Below are positions 36,291 through 48,200 of a stretch of DNA of 64,000 bases, piece after piece. The DNA is from Edolisoma coerulescens. Its lineage: Eukaryota > Chordata > Aves > Passeriformes > Campephagidae. Each line of letters starts with the position of its first letter. Position 1 is the first letter of the stretch. The notes under the pieces are model-generated. The model had not been told where the DNA came from, made no database searches, and saw only the letters and a program-made list of their open reading frames with translations. The DNA lies in the NCBI GenBank assembly GCA_013397115.1, contig VWZW01007303.1:25802-89801 (forward strand), written 5' to 3'. Position numbers and translations under genes: made by a program.

Positions 36291-38051
36291 ACAGGGAATT
36301 TGGGAGCGCCCTGAGCCAGGCTGTGAACTCAGCAGCAGAGATTAGAGACTGGACAGGAGGGAGGCAGGCTCAAGGCTGGGTGTGTGAGCTGCAGGAGGGG
36401 TCACCCAGCCCAGAGGGCACCGAAATTCAGGGGACACACGGAGGGAAAGCAGGAGGGGCCCAGATGAGGACAGATTTTGCAGGATGGTCCTTTGGGCCAT
36501 CACCGCTGGGATGCTGCCAACTCCTCCTGCCACGGCACATCCAGGATTCACCCAGAACAGCCCCTGGTGCTGGGATGAAACACCCTGGGAATGCCACCCG
36601 CGGGGAGGGTGGGCCGCCCGCTCAGAACAATGCAATTAGCCACTTAATTCCGAATGTTAATTAACTTGCGCTTGCTCCGGCACCTTTGTGGAGGTACCGC
36701 CCTGCTCTCCGGGGTGCTCTTGGGAAAGCAATTATATGCTACTTACTTTGCAATTAATTACAGCTTTAAGAAGGCCGGGGGAGGGCACCTCTTCCTGTTT
36801 GATCTTGTAAATGCTTCATTAAAGGCCCAACAAGGAACAGGATATTTTTGGAGTCCTGCTCACCTGGACACCCCGTCCTCGTTCCCTTTGAGGAGGCAGC
36901 GGTGGTGGGGATTCTGCTGCGTTTTAGGAGAGAAGAAAGCCCAGACCGGATGGGGTTAATTTGGCGCACAGCACCTCTGCTGCTCCCCGTGGCTCGCAGA
37001 TGAACGCTCAGGGTCTCCAGCATTACCAGGGAAGGACAGGTGACGCTTCCCTAATGAAACAGCTTCTTGGGAGGAAGGCTGCAAATGAAACCGAGCTCTG
37101 CATGGTGGCTGCAAACCTGGAAATGCTCATTTGTGGTCCAAGAGCCTGGCGAGAATTTCGAGGGAGATGTTCGAGGTCAAGCGCTGGCCACATTCAGTCC
37201 CCCTGATAAAAGCTTTTAAGCCAAGAAATGGAAACTTTGGGGTTTACCCCTGATAAGAATTTAATGAAAGATGCCGAGGTTTTGGGTTTTTTTTTCTAAT
37301 TAAGCCACCGAGAAAAATCATCCCGTTGGAATTTTCTCAGGGAAAGTGCCATTTTCAAAGCCTGTTCTGCTGAAGACACGCAGCTCAATTAGACAACAAC
37401 TCCTTTGTTTTGTGCGTTCTCACCCAGTTTCGCAGTGAATTGAGCAACAGCCGCCGACGAATGTGTTAAATGAATAATTGAGGTGCAGGAAGGAGTAGAA
37501 TCCAAGCTCTCCCACACGGGATAACCCCTGAGCAAGGCCCCGAGATGGAACACAGGAGGCTGTTGCCTACAAACAAAAGGAAGAAACCTTGCAACAGCGT
37601 CGAAATGGGGAGATGAAAGCTTTCAGGTGCACAAATATGGCTCTGTGCACAGGAGAAAGGATTTCTCTACATTTTATAAAGCCAATTAATTAATCGAATG
37701 AAGTGTTTCTAGCCAGTACATCCAATAGGAAATCAGTCACCCCAGTAACCCCCCCTTGGGTTTGGTCCAGAGGCTTCTTTGCCATATTTTCTTGTTCTTT
37801 CTTTTAAGTTCTGGTGGAAAACAAAATATCCTTGTCAAAAATTCTCTTCTTATTCAGAAATTCTCTTCTAAACAGAATTTTGGGAATGTGTTAGAAAGGG
37901 TTGGCTCGTTATGGGAAAGAAAGGGCAGGAATAGTACTAGAAAGGATACAACTACATATTTAAAATCTACAGGGCTACAAATACATGAAAAATGTATAAA
38001 AAGCTGAAAGGGCATCAAGGTGCAGAGGAGCTGCTGTGTGCAGAAAACAGT
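36291..38051. other. AT-rich blocks, candidate conserved non-coding DNA
   Basis: Two non-repetitive AT-rich stretches, about 36630-36830 (with ATTAGCCACTTAATTCC and TTAATTAAC) and about 37200-37760, contain many homeodomain-type cores and no useful frame. About 37770-38040 is also AT-rich and has a less ordered look. It may be decayed internal sequence of the LTR element to its right, though I see no retroviral motif. Confidence 0.35.
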
Positions 38052-38122
38052 TTGGAGAGATCAGGTACAGTCTGAAGATATCAGGTACAGTCTGGAGAGA
38101 TCAGGTACAGTCTGAAGTATCT
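38052..38122. repeat. 20-bp tandem repeat, 3.5 copies
   Basis: Units of about 20-21 bp centred on ATCAGGTACAGTCTG alternate between GGAGAG and GAAGAT linkers, forming a small two-variant array. Confidence 0.88.
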
Positions 38123-38402
38123 CCACGGGGTGCTGACCTTTGCCTAAAACGCTGTGCTGGCAGCATGTCCTGGTGCTGATGCCATGATGATTTTTTATAT
38201 ACCCCTTTATATAGCTTTTATGCATCCTTAGTGCTTTTAGCCCACATACTTGCAATTTCTTAAGTCTAATTAACTTAGCTGATACTCAGTGTTCCATTAA
38301 GCCAGGAGACCAAACACCCTGGAAGCCTCGCTTGTACAGGTCAGAAAGCCCCAGACACCAAGGTCCTCTCTAGAACACAACCTGTAAACTAAAATAGGCC
38401 CA

Positions 38403-38657
38403 TCCAGGGGGGAGATTCCTCGGAATGGGGTATTCATTCAAGTCTCTCATTGGGGAATCTTTGATAGATATGCTGATTTGCAAGGCCTATGAGTTGTATG
38501 TGTGATTTATCGTGTGGGTGCATTCCGGTGTGCATTTCGGTGCGCTCCACCTTGGCGAAGTGGTGCACCTGAGGATCCTAAATAGATACTGAGGTAAAAA
38601 CCCCTTCCTCCCTTAACTGTGTCTGGCTTTTAATTTTAAAACCAGGAAAAGGCAACA
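38403..38657 (+). mobile_element. Probable LTR 3' portion (U3-R-U5) with polypurine tract
   Basis: The segment has the layout of an avian retroviral LTR end in sense orientation. A purine tract CCAGGGGGGAGA lies at 38405-38416. It is followed by a U3-like stretch, an R-like part containing CACCTTGGCGAAGTGGTGCA, a degenerate polyadenylation signal CTAAATAGATACTGAGG at about 38578, a T-rich stretch GTCTGGCTTTTAATTTTAAA, and a CA-ending terminus GGAAAAGGCAACA at 38657. I recognise this pattern from bird class III-like LTRs, but the family assignment is from memory. No matching target duplication and no second LTR were found, so it is an old or truncated copy. Confidence 0.5.
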
Positions 38658-38739
38658 GTGCCACCACGTCCTTGAGTTCAGCTGTGCCACCTCAAAGACT
38701 GGGCCACTTTGGCCAACCCCCAGGCCAAGGTGGCCTTTG

Positions 38740-39890
38740 TCCCCTCCTGGCTGTCCCTCCTGGCCGTGCTTCGGGACGGGGAGCATCTTTGGCACCGCGG
38801 CTCTGGGCAGCTCTGCCTTTCCCCGAGCGTCCTCCCGGGGAGCCGGGAAGGCGGCAGCTCCATCAGCTCCTTGCGCGGATTGTTCTGGATAGCGCGGGCA
38901 GCTGGAGCGTGTCAGAGGTGCTGGGGAGTCTGGCAGTGAAGCGAGGGAAGGACAGAGGGAAGAGCAGACGAGGAGGGGAAGAGGAGAGTCTATTTACTGT
39001 GTTACTGCATCTCGTAGCTTATCTACGGGATGCTGAACAATGCAGCCTTTGTTATGCTAATGCCGCTCTCGTCGGCACGAACCGCGGGGCCCTTCCCAGC
39101 CTGCCCAGGCGCCTTCTCGCTCGAGTGGAAGCACCGAGTCAGCACAACAGCCGGGCCATCGCTCCCCGCGCCGCCTGCCACTGCCGGGGCTTTTGTCTGG
39201 CACCGCAGCCTCCCGCTTTCTTCTCCTGCCTTTGAACTGCCGCCAGGAGGAATGAAAGGAGGGGAGAGGAAGGCGCACGCGAGCCGGGCAGGAGCTGGGG
39301 TGCTGCGGGGATGCTCGGCCCCTCAGGCAGCACGGGCTGCAAGGGGACACACTGAGCCCGTCATCCCAGAGCGCAGGGTCTGCCCGGGCTGCAAGCCCCC
39401 GGAGGAATGAAATCCCCCAACTGGCACAGAAACCCTCCCCAAAAGCTCAACAAACCCTCCCCAAAAGCACAACAAACCATCCCCAAAAGCTCAACAAACC
39501 CTCCCCACAAGCACAAGAAACCCTCCGCAGCACCTGGCTGCGCACGGGGGTGTCCGTGCAGCTCTGCCCGCCCCCCTCCTGCCCCGACACTGCGGTGGGA
39601 GGTGCGGCTGCTTCCAGCCCTCATTAGCAGCCTCGTTAATTTGCGCGGCGCCTCCCCTCCGCCGGGTCCATCCCGAGCCTGCTGCCGATGGCAGGGGGCA
39701 GATCCAAGGCTGCGCTGGGTAACCCGGCCCGATGGCGAGCAGGCAGCAGAACTGGAGAGCGCAGCGGCCCGGCGGTGCCAGCGCTGCTGAGAGGGCCACT
39801 GCCACCTCCCTGGCACGCTGCCCCCTCCCCGTGCTCGTGCCCTGTCAGGGCTGTCTGCGCCGGGGAATCCTGCACGCTTGATGGGAGGAT
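38740..39890. promoter_or_regulatory. CpG island, candidate promoter
   Basis: About 1.1 kb with dense CpG, for example around 38775-38890, 39060-39190, 39240-39330 and 39610-39760. Nearly all other parts of the window are CpG-poor, so this is a strong local contrast. In birds and mammals such islands usually mark promoters or developmental regulatory regions. Overlapping frames (38672-39235, 39030-39410) have no domain I recognise. A 22-bp repeat sits in its centre. Transcription direction cannot be told. Confidence 0.55.
39424..39526. repeat. 22-bp tandem repeat, about 4.5 copies
   Basis: Units CCCTCCCCAAAAGCTCAACA plus AA start at about 39433, 39455, 39477 and 39499, with a degenerate lead-in from 39424. 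The strand is C/A-rich and lies inside the CpG island. Confidence 0.92.
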
Positions 39891-42800
39891 AAATGGGAGC
39901 CGTCAGTCAGCCGGGCTATCAATCTGCCAAGCTGCATCAAAGCTGCCATAAAAGATGTTTAAAAAGAAAATTGACATTTTGGTTTATAGCGCTGGGATTT
40001 AACGAAGGGGGAAGGAAGGAGGGCTGGAGGACTCGTGCTGCCTCACACAGCTGCTCTGATGGGCTCTGTGGGAGCTGTCCCGCTCCCAGATCCGAGTGAT
40101 GTCCTCCAAGTTTGAGACCGGTGCCCACGAGGACTCCAGGGGTGAAGGTCACGCTTTGGGCACGAGCACGGGCTCAGCAGCAGCAAGAGGCAGAGCTGAA
40201 CCCCCCTCTCTTCTGATGAACAGCAGCTCTGGGTCCGTCCCCACCCAAAATCTGTGTCCTGTCCCGGGGCCAGGCATGGGACATCCCACAGCAGCTCCTT
40301 GGTGAGCAGCGATGCTGGTGGGGGGATTTTCCCACTGAGCCTGTTCCATCACTTTGGGCAATCCATTTGCTTGCTCCCAGGTGGATTCTCCACGGTCTGA
40401 TACAGGTTGAGCACCCCTGTCCCTCAGGAGCACCACTGCCACCTCCACCTCCTTCCATGGATTGTGCAGGACTGGGACATGCTGGTGGCCACCGAGGTGC
40501 TCAGCTCTGGGTGGGAGGGGACTGCAGGCAAACAGATGCTCCTCCATGAAACAGGAAACTTCTCCCTTCTCCTCCTCCTGCCTCCATCCCCCTCACCCTG
40601 GCCACGTTCTTGGGCTCACCCTGACACCATTTTTACAGAGGGGGAGTCCCTAAGTGGCGTGTCCCCATAAATAATAATCAGCCATAAACCCTGGGATTTG
40701 TGGAGGGCCTTTCCCAAGAAACTGCTGTGCACTTCATAGCCACTGGTGAACGAGGCCGGGCAGTGTCCCACAAAATACAGGGAGGAAACGGGGATAGAGG
40801 AAGGCAGCAATTCCATCCTTGGAACAGCCAGGAGCACCCACATCCTCCTCTGAGCCCCTGTGCTGAGCTGCCACCACCAGCATGGAGATGACACATTCTA
40901 TGGGCCAAAAGTGCAGCTGTTTATCTCTGCCTTGTGGTATTCAGTGCCCCCCAGCAGTCCCACTGCAGATATTTCCTCCAGGACATCCTTCCACACCTCA
41001 TCTCAAGCCTTAGCTTTTATTCCTGCTCTCCCGCTCCTAATTTCTCTCTCCTTTGTCCATTAATTAATTCCACAAAGCGCCCTGAGATCCATTTATTATG
41101 AATGACACGGCAGCAAATAATCTCTCCAGTTTTATTGCTGTGTGACTGCAGCGGGTCCCTGCTGATTGATGGCTTCTTATCTGAGCAGGAGAGTGACCAG
41201 CAGCCAGCGTCCCTTAACCCCTTTCTGACAGGGATGTCGGGCACATCCAAGAGTCACAGAGCTCTAATGGAAATCTGGGAACCATCCAGGAAGACTGGAA
41301 CGGCATGTTCCCGGCAATTTGCAATCTTTTCAGGCTCTGCTGGCTCCCGGGAACGGGATTGTTGCACAAAGGATGTTGGACATGCAGGGCACTGCCAGCT
41401 TAGCCCAGGTTTGGGTTTCACGCCTCTGGCGATGCTCGTTTGGGGAAGGAAAAGCTAAAACCCTGCACGGCTGGAGCGGGAGGATTTCTCCTGTCAGGTG
41501 ATGTTTGCAGGAATCAAATCCAACGTGGGATGAGCAGGAGCAGGAGAACAAGGGCGGGTGAGACAGCTCTGTCTGGGATTAAAATAGCAGAGCTGGGAAA
41601 GGTGCAAACGCTTCGTGGCTCCGGTTCCCTCCCAGTTACCATGCCCTCAGCCTCCACAAATTCTCACCCTCGATCAGCTCTGAGACTGGCAGCGAAACGA
41701 CAGCAAAGAAAGACTTTGCCAAAAATTGCCAGGGGTTCAGCCAAGGCTCAGAGCTGTGAAGTCCTGCCAGGGCTGAGCCCGTCCTCAGTGAGCTCAGAGA
41801 TGGAAATGTTGGTGCCTGAAACACTTTAACGCTGAAAATTAAGATTTCAGGTAGCTCCAGGGTTAAACAAGAGGGATTTATGAGCTTTAAAGTTTGAATT
41901 TTGCCATTTAAAATGGAAACCAAGTGACTCTGTCCTGCAGCAGATCCACTCCAGGGTCTCAGCCCCCAGCTCCCCAGCTACGAAATGAATATTCATGCAA
42001 AGAGGGCAGATGTGCCAACAAAGCTGAGGGGCTCAGACACAAATTTTCTGAGCCCTCGTGGGGATGAAGACACCACATCATGAGAGATCAAGACGAGAGG
42101 CAAGAGAGGCCCCCAGACTCAAATAAAAAGTCCATCAGCACGGAAAAAGATGAAGCCAAATGCTCATGATCTCGATGGTAAATCTAATGAGACCTTTATT
42201 TCCTCCAGCACTTCTTCAGGCAGAAGGACACATGTCAGGCCTGGCCTCTTAAATATCATTCTGAAAGCAAGTGTGGATATTGGGGAGCAAAAACTGTTTG
42301 TGTTCCTGGGATTAAATGGCATAAAACAATACTCTTTACAGCCACTATTAGCTGGCTAATGGCATCCCATCATTCCTCATATCACTTAAGTGACAGATGG
42401 AGCTGACGGCGTAATTAAGCCACTAAGAGTCTCATAAATTACAAAACTACCGGTGAAGCAGCAGCCCCAGCGAAGGAATCTTTGGGATGCGATGTGTGAG
42501 GAGAGCGAGGGAAGTGTCCTCATGAAGGGGCTGAAAGGAAAGCATTTAGGGGATTTGGAAGGAACCTGGGAGTCGCTGACACCACGGAGGTGCTGCTGCC
42601 ATCCCAGCCAGGCAGGAGGGAACCGGCCCTGCCTCTCCAAGGAATGCTGCAAATCCCATTCCTTGGGGCTGCAGGAAGGGAAGAGCTGCACCGGTGGTGC
42701 CTACACATGGGCCTTGGGTGGCAAAATTGAGTCTTTTCTCTGTCATCTCCCTGCCAAAAGGAGGTGGCTCCTGCGTGTCTCTCACTGGGGTTTGTTAAAT

Positions 42801-45240
42801 TGCTCTGTGCTCAGAGTGGGGGAGTCCAGGGAGGCTTCCTGGAAGCTGGAGCAGATTTTCCATCTCCCACTTTTTTGGGGCCATGGGTTTTTCTCAGGCT
42901 CCTTCACTGAATGAACAGGTTTGGGAGGTGTGGAACCCTTTCTGACAGAGGTAACGTTCCCAGCTCTTTCCAGACCTTAGCCTTCTCCTCAATCTTTTCA
43001 TTCTCTATATAACAGGAAAACAAAATACTGAAGAAAATTATCTTGGATAACGGTGCCAGAAGTTTCCACTGTTTCTGAGAGATGAGGAAATTTGGAACAA
43101 CTTATCATCCTCCCTTCTGGAAAAACCAAGTTGTACGTTCCTGAAATGTATTCGGGAGCAGATCCCTGATATGGAAACAGGATGTGGATCTTTTGTCCTT
43201 CCTCCTTTTGCCTCTGCTCATGGCCACGGTGTTCAAGTAAAGGGAGCTGGGAGCGAGGGATTCCCACTGCTGGATTTCCTTCAGCTCCCCAAAGCAGGAT
43301 CCTAAAGAGCAAATCCTTGGGGAAGGGGGATGCTCAAACAACAGCACTGGATTGAACAAGTCCATTTAGGTAATCTTTGGGATGCCACATTCCCAGGATA
43401 TGTGAACACCTCCCTCTAGTTTCATAGAGAATGGATATTTTTCCAGTTCCTCAGGCAGCTCTCTCCATCACAGAGGTGGTTTGTGGGAGAAGAAAGCCTC
43501 GTAAATGAGAAGTTATAAACAGGCTTTTATTTTACAGTTCAACACCACGACCTGCAATGATACAGCAGATCATTTTAGCAGGATATTACCCCTTTGAATT
43601 TGAAATTAATTTAATTTACAAGTCTAAGGACACAGGAAGAGAACTATACATGGAGATATTATTTCATCAGGAGAAAAAGAAAAGGTCCCAGAGAAATGGG
43701 GAGCTCAGACAAATAGAAGCACATTAAGGCTGACAGTGAACGATGCGAATTTACCAGGGAATTATGGAGAGAGGGTAAGGAAGTGGCAGAATTTACATTC
43801 CCTGCCTGTGTTTATTGCTTACAGCTGAGCATTATAAATAATAAAGCGGGTTCTTGCTGCTGTGTTCTTCCCCTTCCTCCCCCTCTTCAGATCCTGGAGA
43901 TTCTGTGACATGCAGGGAGAAGCTTGGAGAAGGAGCCAAAGGAAAGGATTTGCTAGATGGCAGGAAAAAGGGGAGACGGGATGGAGAGTCACAGAACAGG
44001 CAGGAGAGGAAGGAAAGCCATATTTTTCCAAAGTAGAAGTTGCCACGAGGGCTGTCCTGTGGAGTGAACTTGGTTTTCAGGAGATCTGTTGGAAAAGGGG
44101 GTCCTTCCAAAGCTTCCTGGCTCAGGCCTGCAAAATATCCAGGATTTTGGGTTGTCTCAGGACCTCTGTGCTGGCTCACAGGGACACTCCAGCCTGAACA
44201 TCTGCCTCGGGTGCTCTCTTCCCCCTGTGCCTGTGGCCCAGCACTGCAATGCCAAGCCCTCTGAGTTATTTTCCCTCTTCCCTGTGGCAAGAAGGAAGAA
44301 GGAAATTTGATACCGATTTATTTCCAGTTATTTCCTGCTCCTCCAGCAGTGATTTGGGAAGTTTAATCACCAGGCAGCTCGTTCTGCTTCCTCCCAGGGC
44401 AGCTTTTGTGCTGCCAGACACGTTGGGCACTGTGCTCCTTCCCCATCACAGCCTTCACGGAGGGACCTTTGAAAATCATTTTCCTCAGCCACTTTTCTTC
44501 TGGAATGTTTAAAGCACTTTTTCTTTGTGAGTCCTCCCTCACAGCTCTGCTGTTTTGTGATCTTCCTTGACCCTGCATGGTGCAGGCTAAAATTCAATGG
44601 AATTAGCTGACAGATCTTTTAGTCACAGCAAGTTCTGGGTCAGCCCCCCAGAGAAGGCAGAAGCTGAGAGCAGCTCAGAGCAGGGCACGCAGAGCTGAGG
44701 CCACTCAGGCCATCACACTCCTGCCTGTGCTGGCCTGCCAGCACTGAATTCCTTCCACCCCAGAATGGGTTTAGAAAAGGAAATAAATAAGGCAAAACAA
44801 CAAAATAACAAAAACCACGGTTTGGTACTTAATAATCAGCACTGTGGAGAGAAACTGCTCTGAAAGGAGCAAACAACCCCTGCTCGTGCTGCTGCACGGG
44901 TGAGTCCTGGACATCCCAAATGCATCCCAGCAAATGTGTGCCCACGTGGCACAGATCTTGTGATTCCTGGCAGGAATTCCAGGATTCCTGGCAGCTCCAG
45001 GTTCGTTCCATGAGTGGTGTTTGACACGAGGACAAGTTCCTCTCGGGGAAGTCCCAGGGAAGGCAGCCCTGCCTTGGGCTCTCCCAAACTGTGGCTGCAG
45101 CAGCTTTGCAGGACCATAAATCCTGCAGGACTGGAGTGGCTGGGCCTGGCACACAGCCTGCACATGTGTGTGTGATGATGTATTCAGCCAGTGTACACCC
45201 AATTATGTCCTCTGCACGCTGGTGATCCTCCTGAGGTGCT
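39891..45240. other. Intergenic stretch with AT-rich islands
   Basis: No gene recognised. AT-richer, non-repetitive patches that could be regulatory lie at about 39930-40000, 41040-41140, 42110-42450 and 43500-43860. The remainder is GC-moderate single-copy DNA with chance frames. Confidence 0.4.
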
Positions 45241-48200
45241 GGAGATCATTTAATTAATTACACTGTGCCATTTCATCTGCATTCATTTCAACAGCCCTGA
45301 CTCTGAAAACACCGTCCTCTTTCTCACCGCAGCAGGAACAAAGGTGCCCAGGTGAGAAGCCTTTTTAAAAAAGCTTCCTTTAATTTATCTCTTTTTTTTT
45401 GGCTCCTGCGGTGTTGAGTGGATGCAACGTGGTTCATTTCAGGGACAAAACAGGAGGAGCTGTCAAGGAGGGAGCTGTGCAAACACCAGGCGTGAGAACA
45501 AACGGGAAGAGCTCAGGAGGGAGGTTTGGGGCTGGTGCTAAGGTAGGGCAGAGCTGTGCTGTCAGTGGGAGGAGTGAGCACAAACCCCCTCTGGGCACCA
45601 AATCTTGGGGTCAAGGACTTTTGCCTCAGGTCTTTGTCCCCACCTGAGCTGGATGACACTGGCACAAAGGCTGGGCTAAAAAACCCCCCCCTCAGATTTA
45701 TCTGCACTGGCAATATTCAGTTGCAAAAGCCAAAGCAGAAAGCAACATTCCCTTCCACCCCGAGTCTGAAACACTTCAGTGTGACATTTTTCATAGGAAC
45801 CACTCCAATTTCTCAGCTCACAGGGCTCATTCACATCTCATACTGGCTCCCATTACACCTGACCATACTCAAAAGGGTAGAACCCTCCCACTCCTCATTT
45901 GATGTCGAACAAAGCATTTCCTTCAGTCCCAAATGAAATCATTGCTGATTTCTCCAGCCACTAAAAATTCAAAACTACAAAAGAAAATTGCCCACTCTGG
46001 CTTGGGCTGAAATGAATTCATTTCCCAGCTTGTTTGGGAACGGCAGGTGTTGGAGTCAGATTGCAAAGCAGGTAGGAAATGAGCTCATCAAACTTTAGTT
46101 AGCAAAAATTCCATGCTGGACTAAATGAATCCAGCCTCAACTCCTGCTGTAGCCAGCCAAGAGCAGGGGGAACTCTGAGAGGAGCAGCTCCATGCAGGGA
46201 GCCTTGGCTGCTGCCTGGAACACTTGAAATTGAGATTTCTTGTTGCTCCAGAAATCCCCAATGGCAGGAGATACTCCCAGCTCCAAGATTTTTGGAGGAG
46301 GGGACAGAGAGAACACACAGGAATGGCAAAACCCCCCAGTTCAGGATGTGTGCCCAAATTTCTGCTCAATTCCTCGTTAACGAGGGACACGAGTGACACT
46401 TTCCAGCTGCCTCATGTCCTAAACAGCTCCTGGGCCTTAGCACTTCCAGCTTCCTGCAAAAGGAGGGGAATAAACAGAAGGTTCAGCTCTCAGGTGCACC
46501 TCGCTGACCTTGGCAAGCCAACAGGGCACCAGCTCTCTGTCTAATGAGGCAACTACTTAATTAGGGCTGGCTGAGGGAGAGGCTAATAAGTGCCAGGTGT
46601 GTGAAGTGTCACCCGCCAGGGGAAGGCCTCGGCCACAGGATGGGAGAGGCTGGGCCAGGGGCTGGGGGGAAGGAGGAGGGAGAGGTGGGAGGCACGAGGC
46701 TGAATTTGGGTTGTTTCTGCCTCAGCAGCTGCCCTGGGCCATGAATCCTGGGTCTATCATTTAAGGCCAGAACCACCTCTCCACCCCAAATCTGTAATCC
46801 TTGACCCCCCTGCAGCTAAAGCAGGTGCTGGCAGTGGATGTTTGCTGTGGTTGTGGGGGTGACAAAACCTCTGGAAAGGTGATTCTGCCTCTCCACGGCC
46901 TGGAGAGAGAGCCCAGGGGGCTGCCTTGGATTTGAGATTTGCATGGTTAAAGTGAAGGCATTTCCAGCAGCCTCGAGTTGGAAAATCCCTTTTAAGAACA
47001 TGTCCCCGTGTGCCCCCAGTCCCTCTGTCCCCACCCTGTCCCAGTGGCACTGGGGCAAACCCCCCAAACCCTGCTGAAGGAAAAGGCCCAAAAACTGAAA
47101 TACACACTGCAGGAGAGGGTTTTGCTCTAAACAATCCCATCCTGGGGGGGATCACTTTCCCCCCATCCCAGCCAGACACAAGCCCTGGATTTGGGATTCC
47201 ATGTCCCTTCCCAAGCAGGAGCTGCCATCCCATTAGGAGTGAGCAGGGAAATGCTTGTGGCTGCGAACCCCGTGACCTCTGTGTCCCTCCACGATGGCAC
47301 CAGCCAGGTCTGCCACTCGTGTCTCTGTTCCCTCTGACAGAAGGACCCCAGAATTTGTACACGGTGCAACTTATTTGCCTTTTCCACAACTACACACCCC
47401 TTTCCTCCTCCCTCGCTCTCTCCTTCCCTGAGATAATATTGACACCGATATCCATAAAAGAGAATATTAAAATCACCTTTTCCATTACATCCTAATTTAA
47501 CTGCTTCCCTGCGTTCCACAACACACCTGGCTGTCTTTGTCTGTTTGTAATGTGCTCCTTCATTCCTTCTTTGAGAGTCCCTCTATTCCATCAAATTCCT
47601 CCTCCTTGCACACTAAGCTGCAGATTACTTTTTCATAAGATGCAATTTCACCCAGATCTCATTACTTACTCTCTTAATGTATTTTCTGTATTTGTTTCAT
47701 CTACAATTTCTCCTGTGCTCTGTTCTGCTGATAAAATAGTCAGTGGAGGTGCCATGGAAGTGACTTCTGGAGTGCATTAACTAAAACTCCTCTTATTCTT
47801 GATTTGAGATGCACCCTCTGTGCCTTCAGCCTGCCAGGCAGAGCTACACCCACGTGGCTATGAGGCAGAGAGGGCCCCAAAATGTTCTCCTCTTGATTTA
47901 TTAACCTCTCCCTGCCAGGGGCATTGAAGCTGGCCAGGAACAGGGGCAGTGGGAAGCAGCTCAGTGAGAATTGTGGGGTTTCAAGCCAATCCCAAGGTGC
48001 TGACGTTTCCTGACGATGCTGGAACAATCCAGGAGAGGTGGAGCTCGCTGTGGACATCCTCACTTGGGATTTACCACAGGTTCCCCCCTCCTCAGGAGCC
48101 AGGAATAGCAGTTGCAATGTCTCCTGGAGATGGGAATGGACTTGGGAGCCCCTGGAGCAAAGAGGATGTGGAGGATCAGCTGTTCCAAGTCACAGGTCTT

